Shown here piece after piece: positions 20,897 to 30,506 of a DNA stretch of 64,000 bases (its first letter is position 1; every line of letters begins with the position of its first letter). The notes beneath the pieces were generated by a model that saw only the letters and a list, made by a program, of their open reading frames with translations, did no database searches and was not told the DNA's origin. A program made the position numbers and the translations under genes. Source of the stretch: Chitinophaga pinensis (GTDB taxonomy: Bacteria; Bacteroidota; Bacteroidia; NS11-12g; UBA955); NCBI GenBank assembly GCA_945888525.1, contig CAMDAF010000003.1, positions 1 through 64,000 on the forward strand, given 5' to 3'.

Positions 20897-21807
20897 TATA
20901 ATATTAAGTCGTTAAATGGAATAATTCTATGGTATCCTTTGCTTTGAAAGTAAGCCATTGTGTCTTCGCCCGTGGCCAAAACATAATCGCCACCCCAGGC
21001 ACCCAAACTTTTAACGGTGCCTTTAAAATCCTCAAATAGTTCTTGCTTTATGCTGGGCAATCCGAGCACTTGACTCATTTCGTTTTCGGCCAATTCAAGC
21101 AAAAGACAAAATTCGAAATAATCGTCGTTGATGCTGATTAATTTACTAATACGTGTTATTTGCGCAACTTGAGCAGGACCTATATTGTGCCTGTAATTGG
21201 CAATTTGCTGGCGGCTGTTTTGTTTTTTATTCAAATGAACAAAATACAATTTATCTCTAAACGTTTTGTTCCATTCCAATATTTCTATAACCGGATCAGA
21301 GCCATTCATAGTATACAACAATGGTTTCCCTTCTTGCGCCACTGCAACATCAAAGCCACTGCCTTTAAATGCATTAAAGTGTAAAGAAAATGGATTGATC
21401 TTCGCCCACTGCGCAATATTGTTGGTGAGGGTTGAGCTGCTGCCCAGACCTTCGTCGTTGTCGAATTCTAAATTTGTTATTACCTGTACATCCTTGCCCT
21501 CACTTAGAAAGCTTGGATTCAAAGCCTTGGCATTGATTAAAAACCTCAACAATTGAATGGATATGTCTTGATCGGTGTATTCTAAAACAATAAAATATGG
21601 AAGCGCTATTTTTGCTTGAAACCATACCTCTCCATTTTTATTGATTGCTTTCCAAGTTAATACAGGCGAATCGGATGGGGCAAGAACTTCCACATTGAGA
21701 GATTGACCTGATTTTGTAGGCAGCGCAAAGGCACTCGCTCCATTTAACACGGCATATTCGCCGCATACCATTAATTTTCCGTGGCTATAAAATGTCTGCG
21801 AACTCAA
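20896..21807 (-). CDS. GYDIA-type GHMP kinase (candidate phosphomevalonate kinase)
   Basis: GHMP N-terminus GKLMVCGEYAVLNGASAFALPT, LGSSSTLTNNIAQWA, GSGFDVAVA; lies between HMGR and MVD genes. Family call from memory of Bacteroidota mevalonate loci. Confidence 0.8.
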   Translation of the reverse strand: MSSQTFYSHGKLMVCGEYAVLNGASAFALPTKSGQSLNVEVLAPSDSPVLTWKAINKNGEVWFQAKIALPYFIVLEYTDQDISIQLLRFLINAKALNPSFLSEGKDVQVITNLEFDNDEGLGSSSTLTNNIAQWAKINPFSLHFNAFKGSGFDVAVAQEGKPLLYTMNGSDPVIEILEWNKTFRDKLYFVHLNKKQNSRQQIANYRHNIGPAQVAQITRISKLISINDDYFEFCLLLELAENEMSQVLGLPSIKQELFEDFKGTVKSLGAWGGDYVLATGEDTMAYFQSKGYHRIIPFNDLIL

Positions 21808-23165
21808 TGTCCCTCTTTGTTTTTAATTCCTGATACCGCTGGAACCTCTATGCCCCTAATTTTACAGAATATTTCGACGGTTGAACTGTAGCTTACAATC
21901 TTGTCTTTAAAATACTCAACAATTTGAACCTTTTCTGAATCAGTTGCTTCAAGCTGGTTCAATATATTTAACAAATGCATTTTCATATGGCCCTTCTGAA
22001 TGCCAGAAGTTACCAACGAACGCAGTGCTGAAAAGTTTTGCGCCAAACCAACCACAGCGGCTACTTTCATCAATTCATTTGCATTCGGATTGCCTAATAA
22101 TTTCAATGCAAATTTAACCATAGGATGCAAACCAGTTAGACCACCAACAGTTCCTAAGGCCAAAGGAATGTCCAATCTGAATATAAATTCACCATCCTTA
22201 ATTTCTGCATGGGTTAAACTTCTGTATTGTCCACTTCGAGAAGCATAGGTGTGGGCGCTGGCTTCGACTGCTCTGAAATCATTTCCTGTTGCTATCACCA
22301 CACTGTCTACCCCATTCATTATACCTTTGTTGTGGGTAGTGGCTCTGTATGGCTCTATTTCAGCGATACGCACCGCACGGCAAAATTTCTCAGCGAATTC
22401 CAAGCCACTCATTTCATTGCCATCGGCCAAACTTTCCAAAGGTGCTCTCACTTCAGCACGCACCAAACAATTTGGTGTGTAGTTGCTCAAAATGCACATC
22501 ACCACTTGGACTTGCTTTTCCTCTTCTGTCAACAAATCTGTTTTTTCAATTTCAGATTTTAATATTTTAGCAAATTCTTCAAGCACTGAATTGATAAAAT
22601 TAGCGCCCATGCTGTCGCAGGTATCAAAAGTCGCATGGATTTGGTAATAGCCCGGTTCTAAAGCGGTTTTATCCACCAACTGGATATCCAAAATTCCACC
22701 ACCACGCAGTTGCATATTTTTGGTGATGTGTTCGGTATGGCTGTAAAATTTGTCCTTTATAGAATTGAAAAAAGCGAACAATTTTTCGGAAGACTTGCCT
22801 TCCCAAATAAAGTGTACGTGACCAACCTTTTGAACATCGATGATCTGGGTATGGAAGCCACCGCGTTCCAACCAGAAGTTGGCAGACTTCGCAGCTGCTG
22901 CAACCACCGAACTTTCTTCAATGGCCATTGGTATGCAGTACATTTTGCCATCAATTAGAAAGTTAGGCGCTATACCAAAGGGTAAATAAAAATTGCTGAT
23001 GGTGTTTTCGATAAACTCATCGTGCAGTTTTTGCACATTGCTGTCATTGTTCCAATAGCTTTTTAAAAAGTCTATCGATTCTGCATCGTTACCGATATAA
23101 TTGGCAACTATCCATTCAATTTTAGCTTCTTTACTAAGCTTAGAAAATCCTTTTATACTTGGCAT
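21804..23165 (-). CDS. mvaA: hydroxymethylglutaryl-CoA reductase, class II type
   Basis: ENTISNFYLPFGIAPNFLIDG, MAIEESSVVAAAAKSA, CDSMGANFIN, LGTVGGLTGLHPMVK. Confidence 0.93.
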   Translation of the reverse strand: MPSIKGFSKLSKEAKIEWIVANYIGNDAESIDFLKSYWNNDSNVQKLHDEFIENTISNFYLPFGIAPNFLIDGKMYCIPMAIEESSVVAAAAKSANFWLERGGFHTQIIDVQKVGHVHFIWEGKSSEKLFAFFNSIKDKFYSHTEHITKNMQLRGGGILDIQLVDKTALEPGYYQIHATFDTCDSMGANFINSVLEEFAKILKSEIEKTDLLTEEEKQVQVVMCILSNYTPNCLVRAEVRAPLESLADGNEMSGLEFAEKFCRAVRIAEIEPYRATTHNKGIMNGVDSVVIATGNDFRAVEASAHTYASRSGQYRSLTHAEIKDGEFIFRLDIPLALGTVGGLTGLHPMVKFALKLLGNPNANELMKVAAVVGLAQNFSALRSLVTSGIQKGHMKMHLLNILNQLEATDSEKVQIVEYFKDKIVSYSSTVEIFCKIRGIEVPAVSGIKNKEGH

Positions 23166-23201
23166 TTCTTTTTTGTTGATGTTTATTTTTGTTGCGAGGA
23201 A

Positions 23202-24224
23202 TTAATCCTTAATTTGTAGATACTGGTAGCAGGTTTGTAAACCTTTGCGCTGCAGTTCGCAGTAGGCTTGCAATTCTGCATATTCGCCCGTTGCGTGTTT
23301 CAAAAATGCAGATGCTTGGGCATATATGGCATTGGTTTTGGCTTTTTTCAAAAGATAATATCCATCCAAATACGTTTGAATTCCACCACTGATAATAATG
23401 TTCTTACACAAGGCTTCAGGACCCAATTCATCAATTGCTTTATTTGCGAAATCGAGCATTTCAGTGGCAGCGTGGCCGATATGTGTTAAAGGATCCAATT
23501 GTTTTTTGGTTTCCTCCTCTTGTCTATACAATTCCAATGTTGCGAAATTAGTTCCTCCATGTGCAGCAAACTCTATGGCTTCGATTGGAAGTTTAAATAA
23601 TTCTACAAACGAACGCGGACCAAAGCCTTGTCCAACTTCTTTAACAATGATTTTACAATCCAATACATCCAACAAACGCTTGATGGTGTCAATTGGGGCA
23701 AAGCGTATATGATCGCCTTCTGGTTGCAGCCATTCTTGCAATGGATTAACGTGCACGATTAAACCGTCGGCTTGCAAACTATTTACCAATTCCTTTATGG
23801 CAGGCACTTGTCCTGCCTCTAACATTTCTTCAATTTGAGCGATGCCTAAATTGGCAAACAAGGGTTGATCGCCCATAAAAGGACGCACATTGAAATCGTT
23901 AAAATACGACTTGTCTTTTAATATAATACGGCAACTTCCCAGGCCTAAACCCATGCCAAATTCAGCACAAGCCATGGCCAAGTTTTTATTTATTTTGCCT
24001 GCCAATTCAGTTCCCCCAGTCATGCTGCTAATCCACAATGGCAGGGCAAGTGACTTATTTGCAAAGCTGGTTTTTGGGATGCTGTCTTGCTTGGGATGGG
24101 GCACTAAAAATGGTTCGTAGTAAAACCGCTCATCCCTTTCTAGGGTTTGAGAAAGAAAGGCCAAATCGATGTGGTCTTTTTTGCGTTGAGATGTTTGATG
24201 GGTGTCCAAAACTGATTGATGCAC
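23202..24224 (-). CDS. fni: type 2 isopentenyl-diphosphate delta-isomerase
   Basis: RKKDHIDLAF, ISSMTGGTELAGKINKNLAMACAEFGMGLGLGSCR, VKEVGQGFG, AHGGTNFATLE; appears to use a GTG start. Confidence 0.93.
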   Translation of the reverse strand: MHQSVLDTHQTSQRKKDHIDLAFLSQTLERDERFYYEPFLVPHPKQDSIPKTSFANKSLALPLWISSMTGGTELAGKINKNLAMACAEFGMGLGLGSCRIILKDKSYFNDFNVRPFMGDQPLFANLGIAQIEEMLEAGQVPAIKELVNSLQADGLIVHVNPLQEWLQPEGDHIRFAPIDTIKRLLDVLDCKIIVKEVGQGFGPRSFVELFKLPIEAIEFAAHGGTNFATLELYRQEEETKKQLDPLTHIGHAATEMLDFANKAIDELGPEALCKNIIISGGIQTYLDGYYLLKKAKTNAIYAQASAFLKHATGEYAELQAYCELQRKGLQTCYQYLQIKD

Positions 24225-24362
24225 CTTTAGGTAACCACAAAGATACGATTTTGTTTTAAAATTCGCCTTTTTTGCTTGGATAACAGTGAATTAAGACATT
24301 ATTTATCGGTCAAATTAGCTGAATTAAACAATAATAAATACCCTTTTGCAGCGCAAAATAAC

Positions 24363-26804
24363 TTAGTCTTTCAGACCCATGGTTTTCAAAACCGCTTGTT
24401 GTTCTGCACTCAATTTGCTGATTTCAGCTTGAAGAATTTTATTTTCAGGTCCCCCTTTTTTCAATTCTTTCAAGACATCGGCACAAGGACCAGCCAATCT
24501 GCTGTTGTAGGTCAAACAAGCATCCAATAAATTTTTAGCTATTTGTTCATCTAAGAAGCCCAAACGTTTTAAAGCGTTGGCTGCATTAACACGGGTTCTA
24601 AACTCATAGTTAGCGCCGCACAATGTCACCAGTTCGTTTTTGTGTTTTGCGTTTAATTCAGGCCCATCAATATTCATAACAGCATACTCCAACCATTTGG
24701 TTCTGATGTTGTTGTTTTGACCATATAAAGACTCAGTTAATTTCAAGTATTTTACTTTTTCTTTTTGATCAATGTCTTTGCATTTCATCAATTTATCCAA
24801 AGCATTTTCTGCCACAATATTGCTGCTGTCTTTTAACAACAATTCAAAAATTGCTTTTTGCTCCACCACATTTGTATCGGCAGCAATGAAAGCATTCTTT
24901 ACTTCCGCTTTGCTGTCTTTTACCAACATCATATACCATTTGTTGAGTGACTTCTGATTGGCCAATTGCTTCGCAATTTCAGCGCGAATCGCAGGGTGTT
25001 TTTCAGCCACAAAACGGGCTTGTAATAAAGCTAATTTTTCTTTTAAAGGAATGTCTTTCATACCCACTACGGCATCGTAACGGTCTATCATATGATTGGC
25101 TTTTACTGCTTGTGCAAACAATTCTGCATTCGATTTTTTGAAATCCATTTTCTTCATCACTTTGTTTTCTTCGTCAAACAAAGTGAATTCAACTTCAGCT
25201 CCTGTGGTATTAGGAATGACAATGGTTTGACTGGCACTGTCCATTACCCAAATGGTTTTACGTTCTACACTTCCATTCTTATAGTAAATTGCAAAATCAA
25301 CTGGCATTTTAAAGTAGCGCACATGGCCATCAATCTTATGGGTTTGTTGGATATTAAATGTAATTTCTTTGTTGTTAAAACTTGAACTTACTTTATAATG
25401 AGGCTCACCACCGCGGTGTATCCATTGGTCGAAAAACCAATCGTAGTTTAAGCCCAATTTATCTTTTAAAGCTTTTTGGAAATCCCATGATTCAACATTT
25501 TTAAATCCATTCACTGCTAAGTAATGTTGGATAAAACGGGTGAAATTTTCTTCGCCCAATTGGTAGCGCAACATACCCAAAACAGCTGAACCTTTAGGGT
25601 ACAAACGGGTGGTTCCACCTTTGGTATGTCTTACAGGATAATTGTCTTTTTCACTTTGAGCCAATGCTGAATTGTATTCTCCGCGCATAGCCCATTGGTA
25701 AGCATCTTCGCCTTCTAGACTTCTAAAAAACAATTTAGGGAAAAATGTAGCGAAGCTTTCTTGCAACCACACATCGCTTCCACCGCGGGCAGTAATTAAA
25801 TCACCGAACCATTGATGGGTTAATTCATGGCAATTCACACCCATGTAATTGCGGTCTTTAAAACCACGGGCATCGGTGGTGAAGAAATCGCCGAATATGG
25901 TTGCTGAAGTATTTTCCATTGCACCATATAAGAAATTTTGCACCATGATTTGAGAATAGGTTCCCCAAGCATAAGGAGTACCTGTTGCATCTTCTAACAA
26001 TTCGATCATACGCTCAGTGTGCATGCTGGTGTATTCAACACGGTCTTTAAATTCAGGGTAGTACCAAAATTGAACAGGCGTTCCGCGTTTGGTTTTCGTT
26101 TCTTTAATATCATACACACCAATTCCTAGCATTAACAAATAACCAGCATGTGGTTTTTCCATTACATAATGCCAAGTGCTGTTGCCGTTTCCGTTGTCGG
26201 TTTGCGCTATTTTCTTGCCATTCGACAAACACTTGTATTTGCTTTCAATGCTTACAACAGTTTCAGTGGTAAATTTATCGTTCATGCAATCGTACATTGG
26301 AATCCAATGGCGGTTGTCTATACCTTGGCCTTGTGTCCATATTTGTTTGCGTATATAATTAATATCGGGTGCGCCTGTGTTTTCAGCTTGGTTCCAACCA
26401 ATAAAATAAATTCCTTTTTTAGGCAAAGCTGTGTATTCAAAAACCACGGAATGGTATTCGTCCCAGTTCAACTTTTTTGCAAAACGCAAAACCACACCTT
26501 CCGTGTTGATGCTAAAAGGCACAGGGTTTCCGTCCATGCTGGCGCTTTTTATTTGAATGCCTGGGGCATCAAAAAACAAAGTATCAATATTGTTTTGTAG
26601 GGTGGTAAAATTATGGGTTACTTTTCCAATGACCTTTCCTGCACTGGGTTCAAAACTTACCTCCACTTTCATATGGGTGATGTCTACACTGTGCTGGCGC
26701 TCGGCGGCATCAGGATCCGCCAGATAATGAATATGTGGCAATTCGGTTTGAGCGCTTATGCTGAATAGACAAGCTGAAAAAAGGAGAGTAAATAATCTTT
26801 TCAT
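24363..26804 (-). CDS. M1 family metallopeptidase (secreted aminopeptidase-like)
   Basis: HELTHQWFGDLIT (HExxH zinc site), signal peptide MKRLFTLLFSACLFSISAQ. Start set to MKRLF (26804). Confidence 0.93.
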   Translation of the reverse strand: MKRLFTLLFSACLFSISAQTELPHIHYLADPDAAERQHSVDITHMKVEVSFEPSAGKVIGKVTHNFTTLQNNIDTLFFDAPGIQIKSASMDGNPVPFSINTEGVVLRFAKKLNWDEYHSVVFEYTALPKKGIYFIGWNQAENTGAPDINYIRKQIWTQGQGIDNRHWIPMYDCMNDKFTTETVVSIESKYKCLSNGKKIAQTDNGNGNSTWHYVMEKPHAGYLLMLGIGVYDIKETKTKRGTPVQFWYYPEFKDRVEYTSMHTERMIELLEDATGTPYAWGTYSQIMVQNFLYGAMENTSATIFGDFFTTDARGFKDRNYMGVNCHELTHQWFGDLITARGGSDVWLQESFATFFPKLFFRSLEGEDAYQWAMRGEYNSALAQSEKDNYPVRHTKGGTTRLYPKGSAVLGMLRYQLGEENFTRFIQHYLAVNGFKNVESWDFQKALKDKLGLNYDWFFDQWIHRGGEPHYKVSSSFNNKEITFNIQQTHKIDGHVRYFKMPVDFAIYYKNGSVERKTIWVMDSASQTIVIPNTTGAEVEFTLFDEENKVMKKMDFKKSNAELFAQAVKANHMIDRYDAVVGMKDIPLKEKLALLQARFVAEKHPAIRAEIAKQLANQKSLNKWYMMLVKDSKAEVKNAFIAADTNVVEQKAIFELLLKDSSNIVAENALDKLMKCKDIDQKEKVKYLKLTESLYGQNNNIRTKWLEYAVMNIDGPELNAKHKNELVTLCGANYEFRTRVNAANALKRLGFLDEQIAKNLLDACLTYNSRLAGPCADVLKELKKGGPENKILQAEISKLSAEQQAVLKTMGLKD

Positions 26805-26822
26805 GTGCTGAATTAAAAAAAG

Positions 26823-26830
26823 CAAAAATA
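26823..26830 (-). promoter_or_regulatory. Bacteroidota -7 box TATTTTTG upstream of the M1 peptidase
   Basis: Exact TAnnTTTG on the minus strand, 18 nt upstream of ATG 26804. Confidence 0.5.
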
Positions 26831-26972
26831 GGGGAAAAAGTAGGACAGACAAAATGAGAGTGAGAATGAGAGCGGATGCGTTTTTTCAATCATATAAATG
26901 ATTACATTCATTAGGTGTATAGTTAAAATCTATAAACAAACGCATAAGTACGCGCCAAATTTATATAAACAA

Positions 26973-27899
26973 TTACCTATAAATCCCGAATGTTTTTTCA
27001 CCCGACATATTTATGGATGCACGGTACATACCTTCGCTGTTGAAGGGCATTTCAATATTGCCTTTGGCATCAATTGCTATCAAGCCACCTTCGCCCCCAA
27101 TTTTCACCAACTTGTCCATTACAACAATGTTGCATGCTTCTTTGAGGGATAAACCTTTGTATTCCATTAAACAGCTGATGTCGTAAGCCACCACAGCGCG
27201 TAAGAACAATTCGCCGTGACCAGTACAACTGATGGCGCAGGTACGATTGTTGGCATAAGTGCCCGCACCAATAACAGGTGAGTCGCCAATTCGGCCAAAC
27301 TGTTTGTTGGTCATACCCCCAGTGCTGGTTGCTGCGGCGATGTTTCCAAAACTATCCAATGCCACCGCGCCAACAGTGCCCATTTTATTGCCAGGATTGG
27401 CGCTGTGATCGAGTTGATAGTTTGTGCTGTCTTTTAAATCTAGCCATTGTTTGTAGCGTTGTTCGGTATAAAAATATGCATCTTCGGCAAACTCTATTCC
27501 AACTGATTTAGCGAATGCTTCCGCCCCATCACCTGCCATCATAACGTGCGCAGATTGGGTCATTACTGCTTGCGCCAAAAGTATAGGGTTTTTAATGTTT
27601 TTTACCCCTGCAACAGTTCCTGCCATTAGGTCTACACCCTGCATAATTGCCGCATCCATTTCGTGTTTTCCAATATGGTTAAAAACAGCACCTTTTCCAG
27701 CATTAAACAATGGATAATTTTCCAATTCAATTACCGCTGCAGCCACTGCTTCTGCTGCTGAGCCATTGGCCAATAGAATTTTATTTCCTGCAGAAATGGC
27801 CAAATCGAGCCCATGCAAATACGCTTTCTCCAATTCAGGGGTAAGTAATTCTTGAGCAATGGTACCAGCTCCACCGTGTAATGCAATGGCGTGTGACAT
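26973..27899 (-). CDS. iaaA: isoaspartyl peptidase/L-asparaginase (Ntn hydrolase)
   Basis: ALHGGAGTI, LFNAGKGAVFNHIGKHEMDAAIM, GTVGAVALDSFGNIAAATSTGGMTNKQFGRIGDSPVIGAGTYA (catalytic Thr of GTVG). Confidence 0.93.
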   Translation of the reverse strand: MSHAIALHGGAGTIAQELLTPELEKAYLHGLDLAISAGNKILLANGSAAEAVAAAVIELENYPLFNAGKGAVFNHIGKHEMDAAIMQGVDLMAGTVAGVKNIKNPILLAQAVMTQSAHVMMAGDGAEAFAKSVGIEFAEDAYFYTEQRYKQWLDLKDSTNYQLDHSANPGNKMGTVGAVALDSFGNIAAATSTGGMTNKQFGRIGDSPVIGAGTYANNRTCAISCTGHGELFLRAVVAYDISCLMEYKGLSLKEACNIVVMDKLVKIGGEGGLIAIDAKGNIEMPFNSEGMYRASINMSGEKTFGIYR

Positions 27900-27906
27900 A
27901 AGGGAG

Positions 27907-27914
27907 CAAAGGTA
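27907..27914 (-). promoter_or_regulatory. Bacteroidota -7 box TACCTTTG upstream of iaaA
   Basis: Exact TAnnTTTG, 7 nt before ATG at 27899. Confidence 0.55.
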
Positions 27915-27932
27915 ATGATTTTAAGGGATACC

Positions 27933-28350
27933 TTTAGGGTCTAGGGTATAGGGTATAGTTTTTATTGAGTAAACTTGAACTTTTCGCTACTTAACAGTCC
28001 ATTTTTCTTGTTAAGAAGAATAGAATAATTAGGATTTCTAATATAGAAAAACGATCTTGAAAGTATATTCAAATCCTCAGTATAGAAGCATTACGAATAC
28101 AAACCAACCACTAGTTTAAACGGCAATTAATTAAATGTCGGAATAATGAAGCAAGATCGAATCCTAATCCCTAGCCCCTAGACCCTAACCCCTGATAGGA
28201 AACGCAATAATTTGAATTAATGAGATAACTAAGCGTATTCGACCACTAAACCCTATCCCCTAACCCCTGATAGGAAACGCAATGATTTGAATTAATGAGA
28301 TAACTAAGCGCATTCGACCACTAAACCCTAGCCCCTAGACCCTAGCCCCT
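27933..28350. repeat. intergenic repeat element, copy A, with TAGGG-type inverted ends
   Basis: Left TTTAGGGTCTAGGGTATAGGGTATAG (27933-27958), right CTAAACCCTAGCCCCTAGACCCTAGCCCCT (28321-28350); subterminal TGAGTAAACTTGAACTTT (27966-27983). Confidence 0.8.
28191..28340. repeat. two tandem copies of a 75-bp unit inside repeat copy A
   Basis: cctgataggaaacgcaatRatttgaattaatgagataactaagcgYattcgaccactaaaccctaKcccctaRMc at 28191-28265 and 28266-28340. Confidence 0.95.
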
Positions 28351-28388
28351 CCTATTTTCCTTTTCTTGTTCTTTTGATTCTTTATTCT

Positions 28389-28396
28389 TAAGTTTG
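28389..28396 (+). promoter_or_regulatory. Bacteroidota -7 box TAAGTTTG upstream of the E2 gene
   Basis: Exact TAnnTTTG with a TTG (28366-28368) 20 nt upstream as a possible -33 element. Confidence 0.5.
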
Positions 28397-28418
28397 CATC
28401 TGAAATATTAATGTAAAT

Positions 28419-29642
28419 ATGGCTGTAGCAATCAAAATGCCCAAAATGAGTGATACCATGACCGAAGGTGTGGTTAGAAAGTGGAACTTCAAATTGGGCG
28501 ATACCGTTAAAAGCGGTGATATACTTGCAGAAGTGGAAACCGATAAGGCGACCATGGATCTTGAAAATTATGAAAAAGGCACTATTCTTCATTTTGCAAT
28601 CAACGAAGGTGATGCCGCTCCTGTAGATGGCATTATTGCCATTGTTGGTAAGGCTGGCGAAGATTTTTCAGCGTTATTAAGTGGCGCAGCTCCTGCTCCA
28701 CAAGCAAACGAAAGCAAAGCTGAAGCGCCTGTTGCTACAAAAGTTGAAACAGCTCCTGCAGCGCCGGTTGTGAATAACACCTCCGATAGCCGTGTGATTG
28801 CTTCTCCTTTGGCTAAAAAATTGGCTACTGAAAAAGGCATAGACATTGGTTCTGTTGCTGGTTCTGGCGAAAATGGCCGCGTGGTAAAAAGCGATATTGA
28901 AAATTTCAAAACAACAGGTTCAACTGCTGCTGCATCTAACAATTCTTATGTTGCAGGTGTAGAAAGTTTTGAAGAAATAAACGTTTCTCAAATGCGTAAA
29001 GTTATTGCTGGTCGCTTGGCTGAAAGCAAATTTACTGCACCACATTTCTATTTAACCATGGAAATAAACATGGATAAAGCACTTGCTGCCCGTGTTGCTA
29101 TGAATGCTTCAGGTGAAGTAAAAGTATCTGTTAACGATATGATCGTTAAAGCTTCTGCACTTGCCTTGCGCAAACACCCTTGGGTAAACGCAAGTTGGCT
29201 GGGTACTAAAATTCGTTTTAACCACCACATCCACATTGGTGTGGCAATGGCAGTAGAAGATGGACTATTGGTTCCTGTGGTGCGTTTCGCCGATCAGAAA
29301 TCATTGTCAAACATCAGCTCTGAGGTTAAAGTATTCAACTCAAAAGCAAAAGACAAAAAATTACAACCTGCAGATTGGGCTGGTAACACCTTTACCATTT
29401 CTAATTTGGGTATGTTTGGAATAGAAGAATTCACTGCCATTATAAATCCTCCAGATGCTTGCATCTTAGCTGTAGGAGGCGTTAAAGAAACCGTAGGTAT
29501 TGTAAATGGCGAAATAGCTAAAACCAATGTAATGAAAGTTACTTTGAGCTGCGACCACCGTGTCGTTGATGGGGTGGTAGGTTCCAAATTCCTAAACACT
29601 CTAAAAGAATTGCTTGAAGAACCCGTTAAGATGTTGGTTTAA
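28419..29642 (+). CDS. pyruvate dehydrogenase complex dihydrolipoamide acetyltransferase (E2)
   Basis: Lipoyl domain EVETDKATMDLENYEKG; peripheral-subunit-binding domain SPLAKKLATEKGIDIGSVAGSGENGRVVKSDI; catalytic SCDHRVVDGVVG. Confidence 0.95.
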   Translation: MAVAIKMPKMSDTMTEGVVRKWNFKLGDTVKSGDILAEVETDKATMDLENYEKGTILHFAINEGDAAPVDGIIAIVGKAGEDFSALLSGAAPAPQANESKAEAPVATKVETAPAAPVVNNTSDSRVIASPLAKKLATEKGIDIGSVAGSGENGRVVKSDIENFKTTGSTAAASNNSYVAGVESFEEINVSQMRKVIAGRLAESKFTAPHFYLTMEINMDKALAARVAMNASGEVKVSVNDMIVKASALALRKHPWVNASWLGTKIRFNHHIHIGVAMAVEDGLLVPVVRFADQKSLSNISSEVKVFNSKAKDKKLQPADWAGNTFTISNLGMFGIEEFTAIINPPDACILAVGGVKETVGIVNGEIAKTNVMKVTLSCDHRVVDGVVGSKFLNTLKELLEEPVKMLV

Positions 29643-29660
29643 ATAAAACCTTATTAGATA

Positions 29661-29695
29661 AAAAATCCCGCTTAATAAGTAAGCGGGATTTTTTT
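29661..29695. terminator. bidirectional intrinsic terminator between convergent genes
   Basis: aaaaatcccgctta-ataag-taagcgggattttttt, 14-bp stem with T-tract, between the E2 gene (+) and the lipoprotein gene (-). Confidence 0.9.
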
Positions 29696-29704
29696 ATGCC
29701 TTAA

Positions 29705-29926
29705 TTAATTGACCGGAGCTACACCTTCGTTTTCTGCACCAGAATTTGTATTTGATTGCTGCGCTTCTTGAGCCTTCATTATTGAATCAACATAAAGTTG
29801 GTCTTTAGATATTTGAACATTGTCTGTGCTATCGCGTTCAATTTTTTCTTGCTCTTCAGTCTTTGCATTGTTGTTGCATGCCACAGCTGAAATAGCTACA
29901 CAGGTAAAAAGGATTAATTTTTTCAT
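29705..29926 (-). CDS. small putative lipoprotein
   Basis: 73 aa; signal MKKLILFTCVAISAVAC with lipobox-like cysteine followed by an NNN/charged tail. Confidence 0.55.
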   Translation of the reverse strand: MKKLILFTCVAISAVACNNNAKTEEQEKIERDSTDNVQISKDQLYVDSIMKAQEAQQSNTNSGAENEGVAPVN

Positions 29927-29976
29927 AACTTATACCCTGCGAAAATGTAAAATATCTAAGAGAAAAACAAATCTTC

Positions 29977-30363
29977 TTATTCAAAGCTGTGCAAACCCAA
30001 ATTATCAGGCCAAAAAGCATCTTCAAAATGTTCAATCTCCGCCTCTTCACCTTTTAAAATAATAGAGATAACATCGTAGCGAATTTCAAAACCCATATTA
30101 GGGTACAAATACAAATAAGCTTCAACAGCATTCGCTATATTTTGCTGTTGTTTTCTGCTTACAAAAGATTCAGGCAAGCCAAACACATCAGTGTTTCTTG
30201 TTTTGACTTCTACAAACACCAGATACTTATTAATCTGCGCAATAATGTCAACTTCTAATTTATGGTAACGCCAATTGCAAGCCCATATTTTGTAAGATTT
30301 TTTTTCTAAAAAAGCTTTGGCTATCGCCTCTCCTTTTTTTCCTATTTCATTGTGTTCAGCCAT
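29977..30363 (-). CDS. YraN family (UPF0102) nuclease-like protein
   Basis: GKKGEAIAKAFLEKKSYKIWACNWRYHKLEVDIIAQINKYLVFVEVKTR (D-x(n)-EVK core). Confidence 0.9.
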   Translation of the reverse strand: MAEHNEIGKKGEAIAKAFLEKKSYKIWACNWRYHKLEVDIIAQINKYLVFVEVKTRNTDVFGLPESFVSRKQQQNIANAVEAYLYLYPNMGFEIRYDVISIILKGEEAEIEHFEDAFWPDNLGLHSFE

Positions 30364-30506
30364 ATAATAAAATTACTTCAAATTGCATGAAAATCCAAGC
30401 ACAATCTAGAACAAGTTTCTGCATTAAGAATTGCTTAAAAAATTAAAAAGTTTTATATACTTTTGACTCATAATAGTTTACTCTTTAACGCAATAGAAGC
30501 AGACGA

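Noticed and set aside
26853-26872. Purine-rich microrepeat aatgagagtgagaatgagag upstream of the M1 peptidase
   Set aside because: Short and degenerate; no evidence beyond low complexity.
27933-28350. True telomere or linear replicon end suggested by TAGGG/CCCTA repeats
   Set aside because: The motifs are internal, only a few units long, inverted at the two ends, and flanked by ordinary genes on both sides.
28168-28350. CRISPR array
   Set aside because: Only two adjacent 75-bp copies without spacers, and no cas genes in the window.
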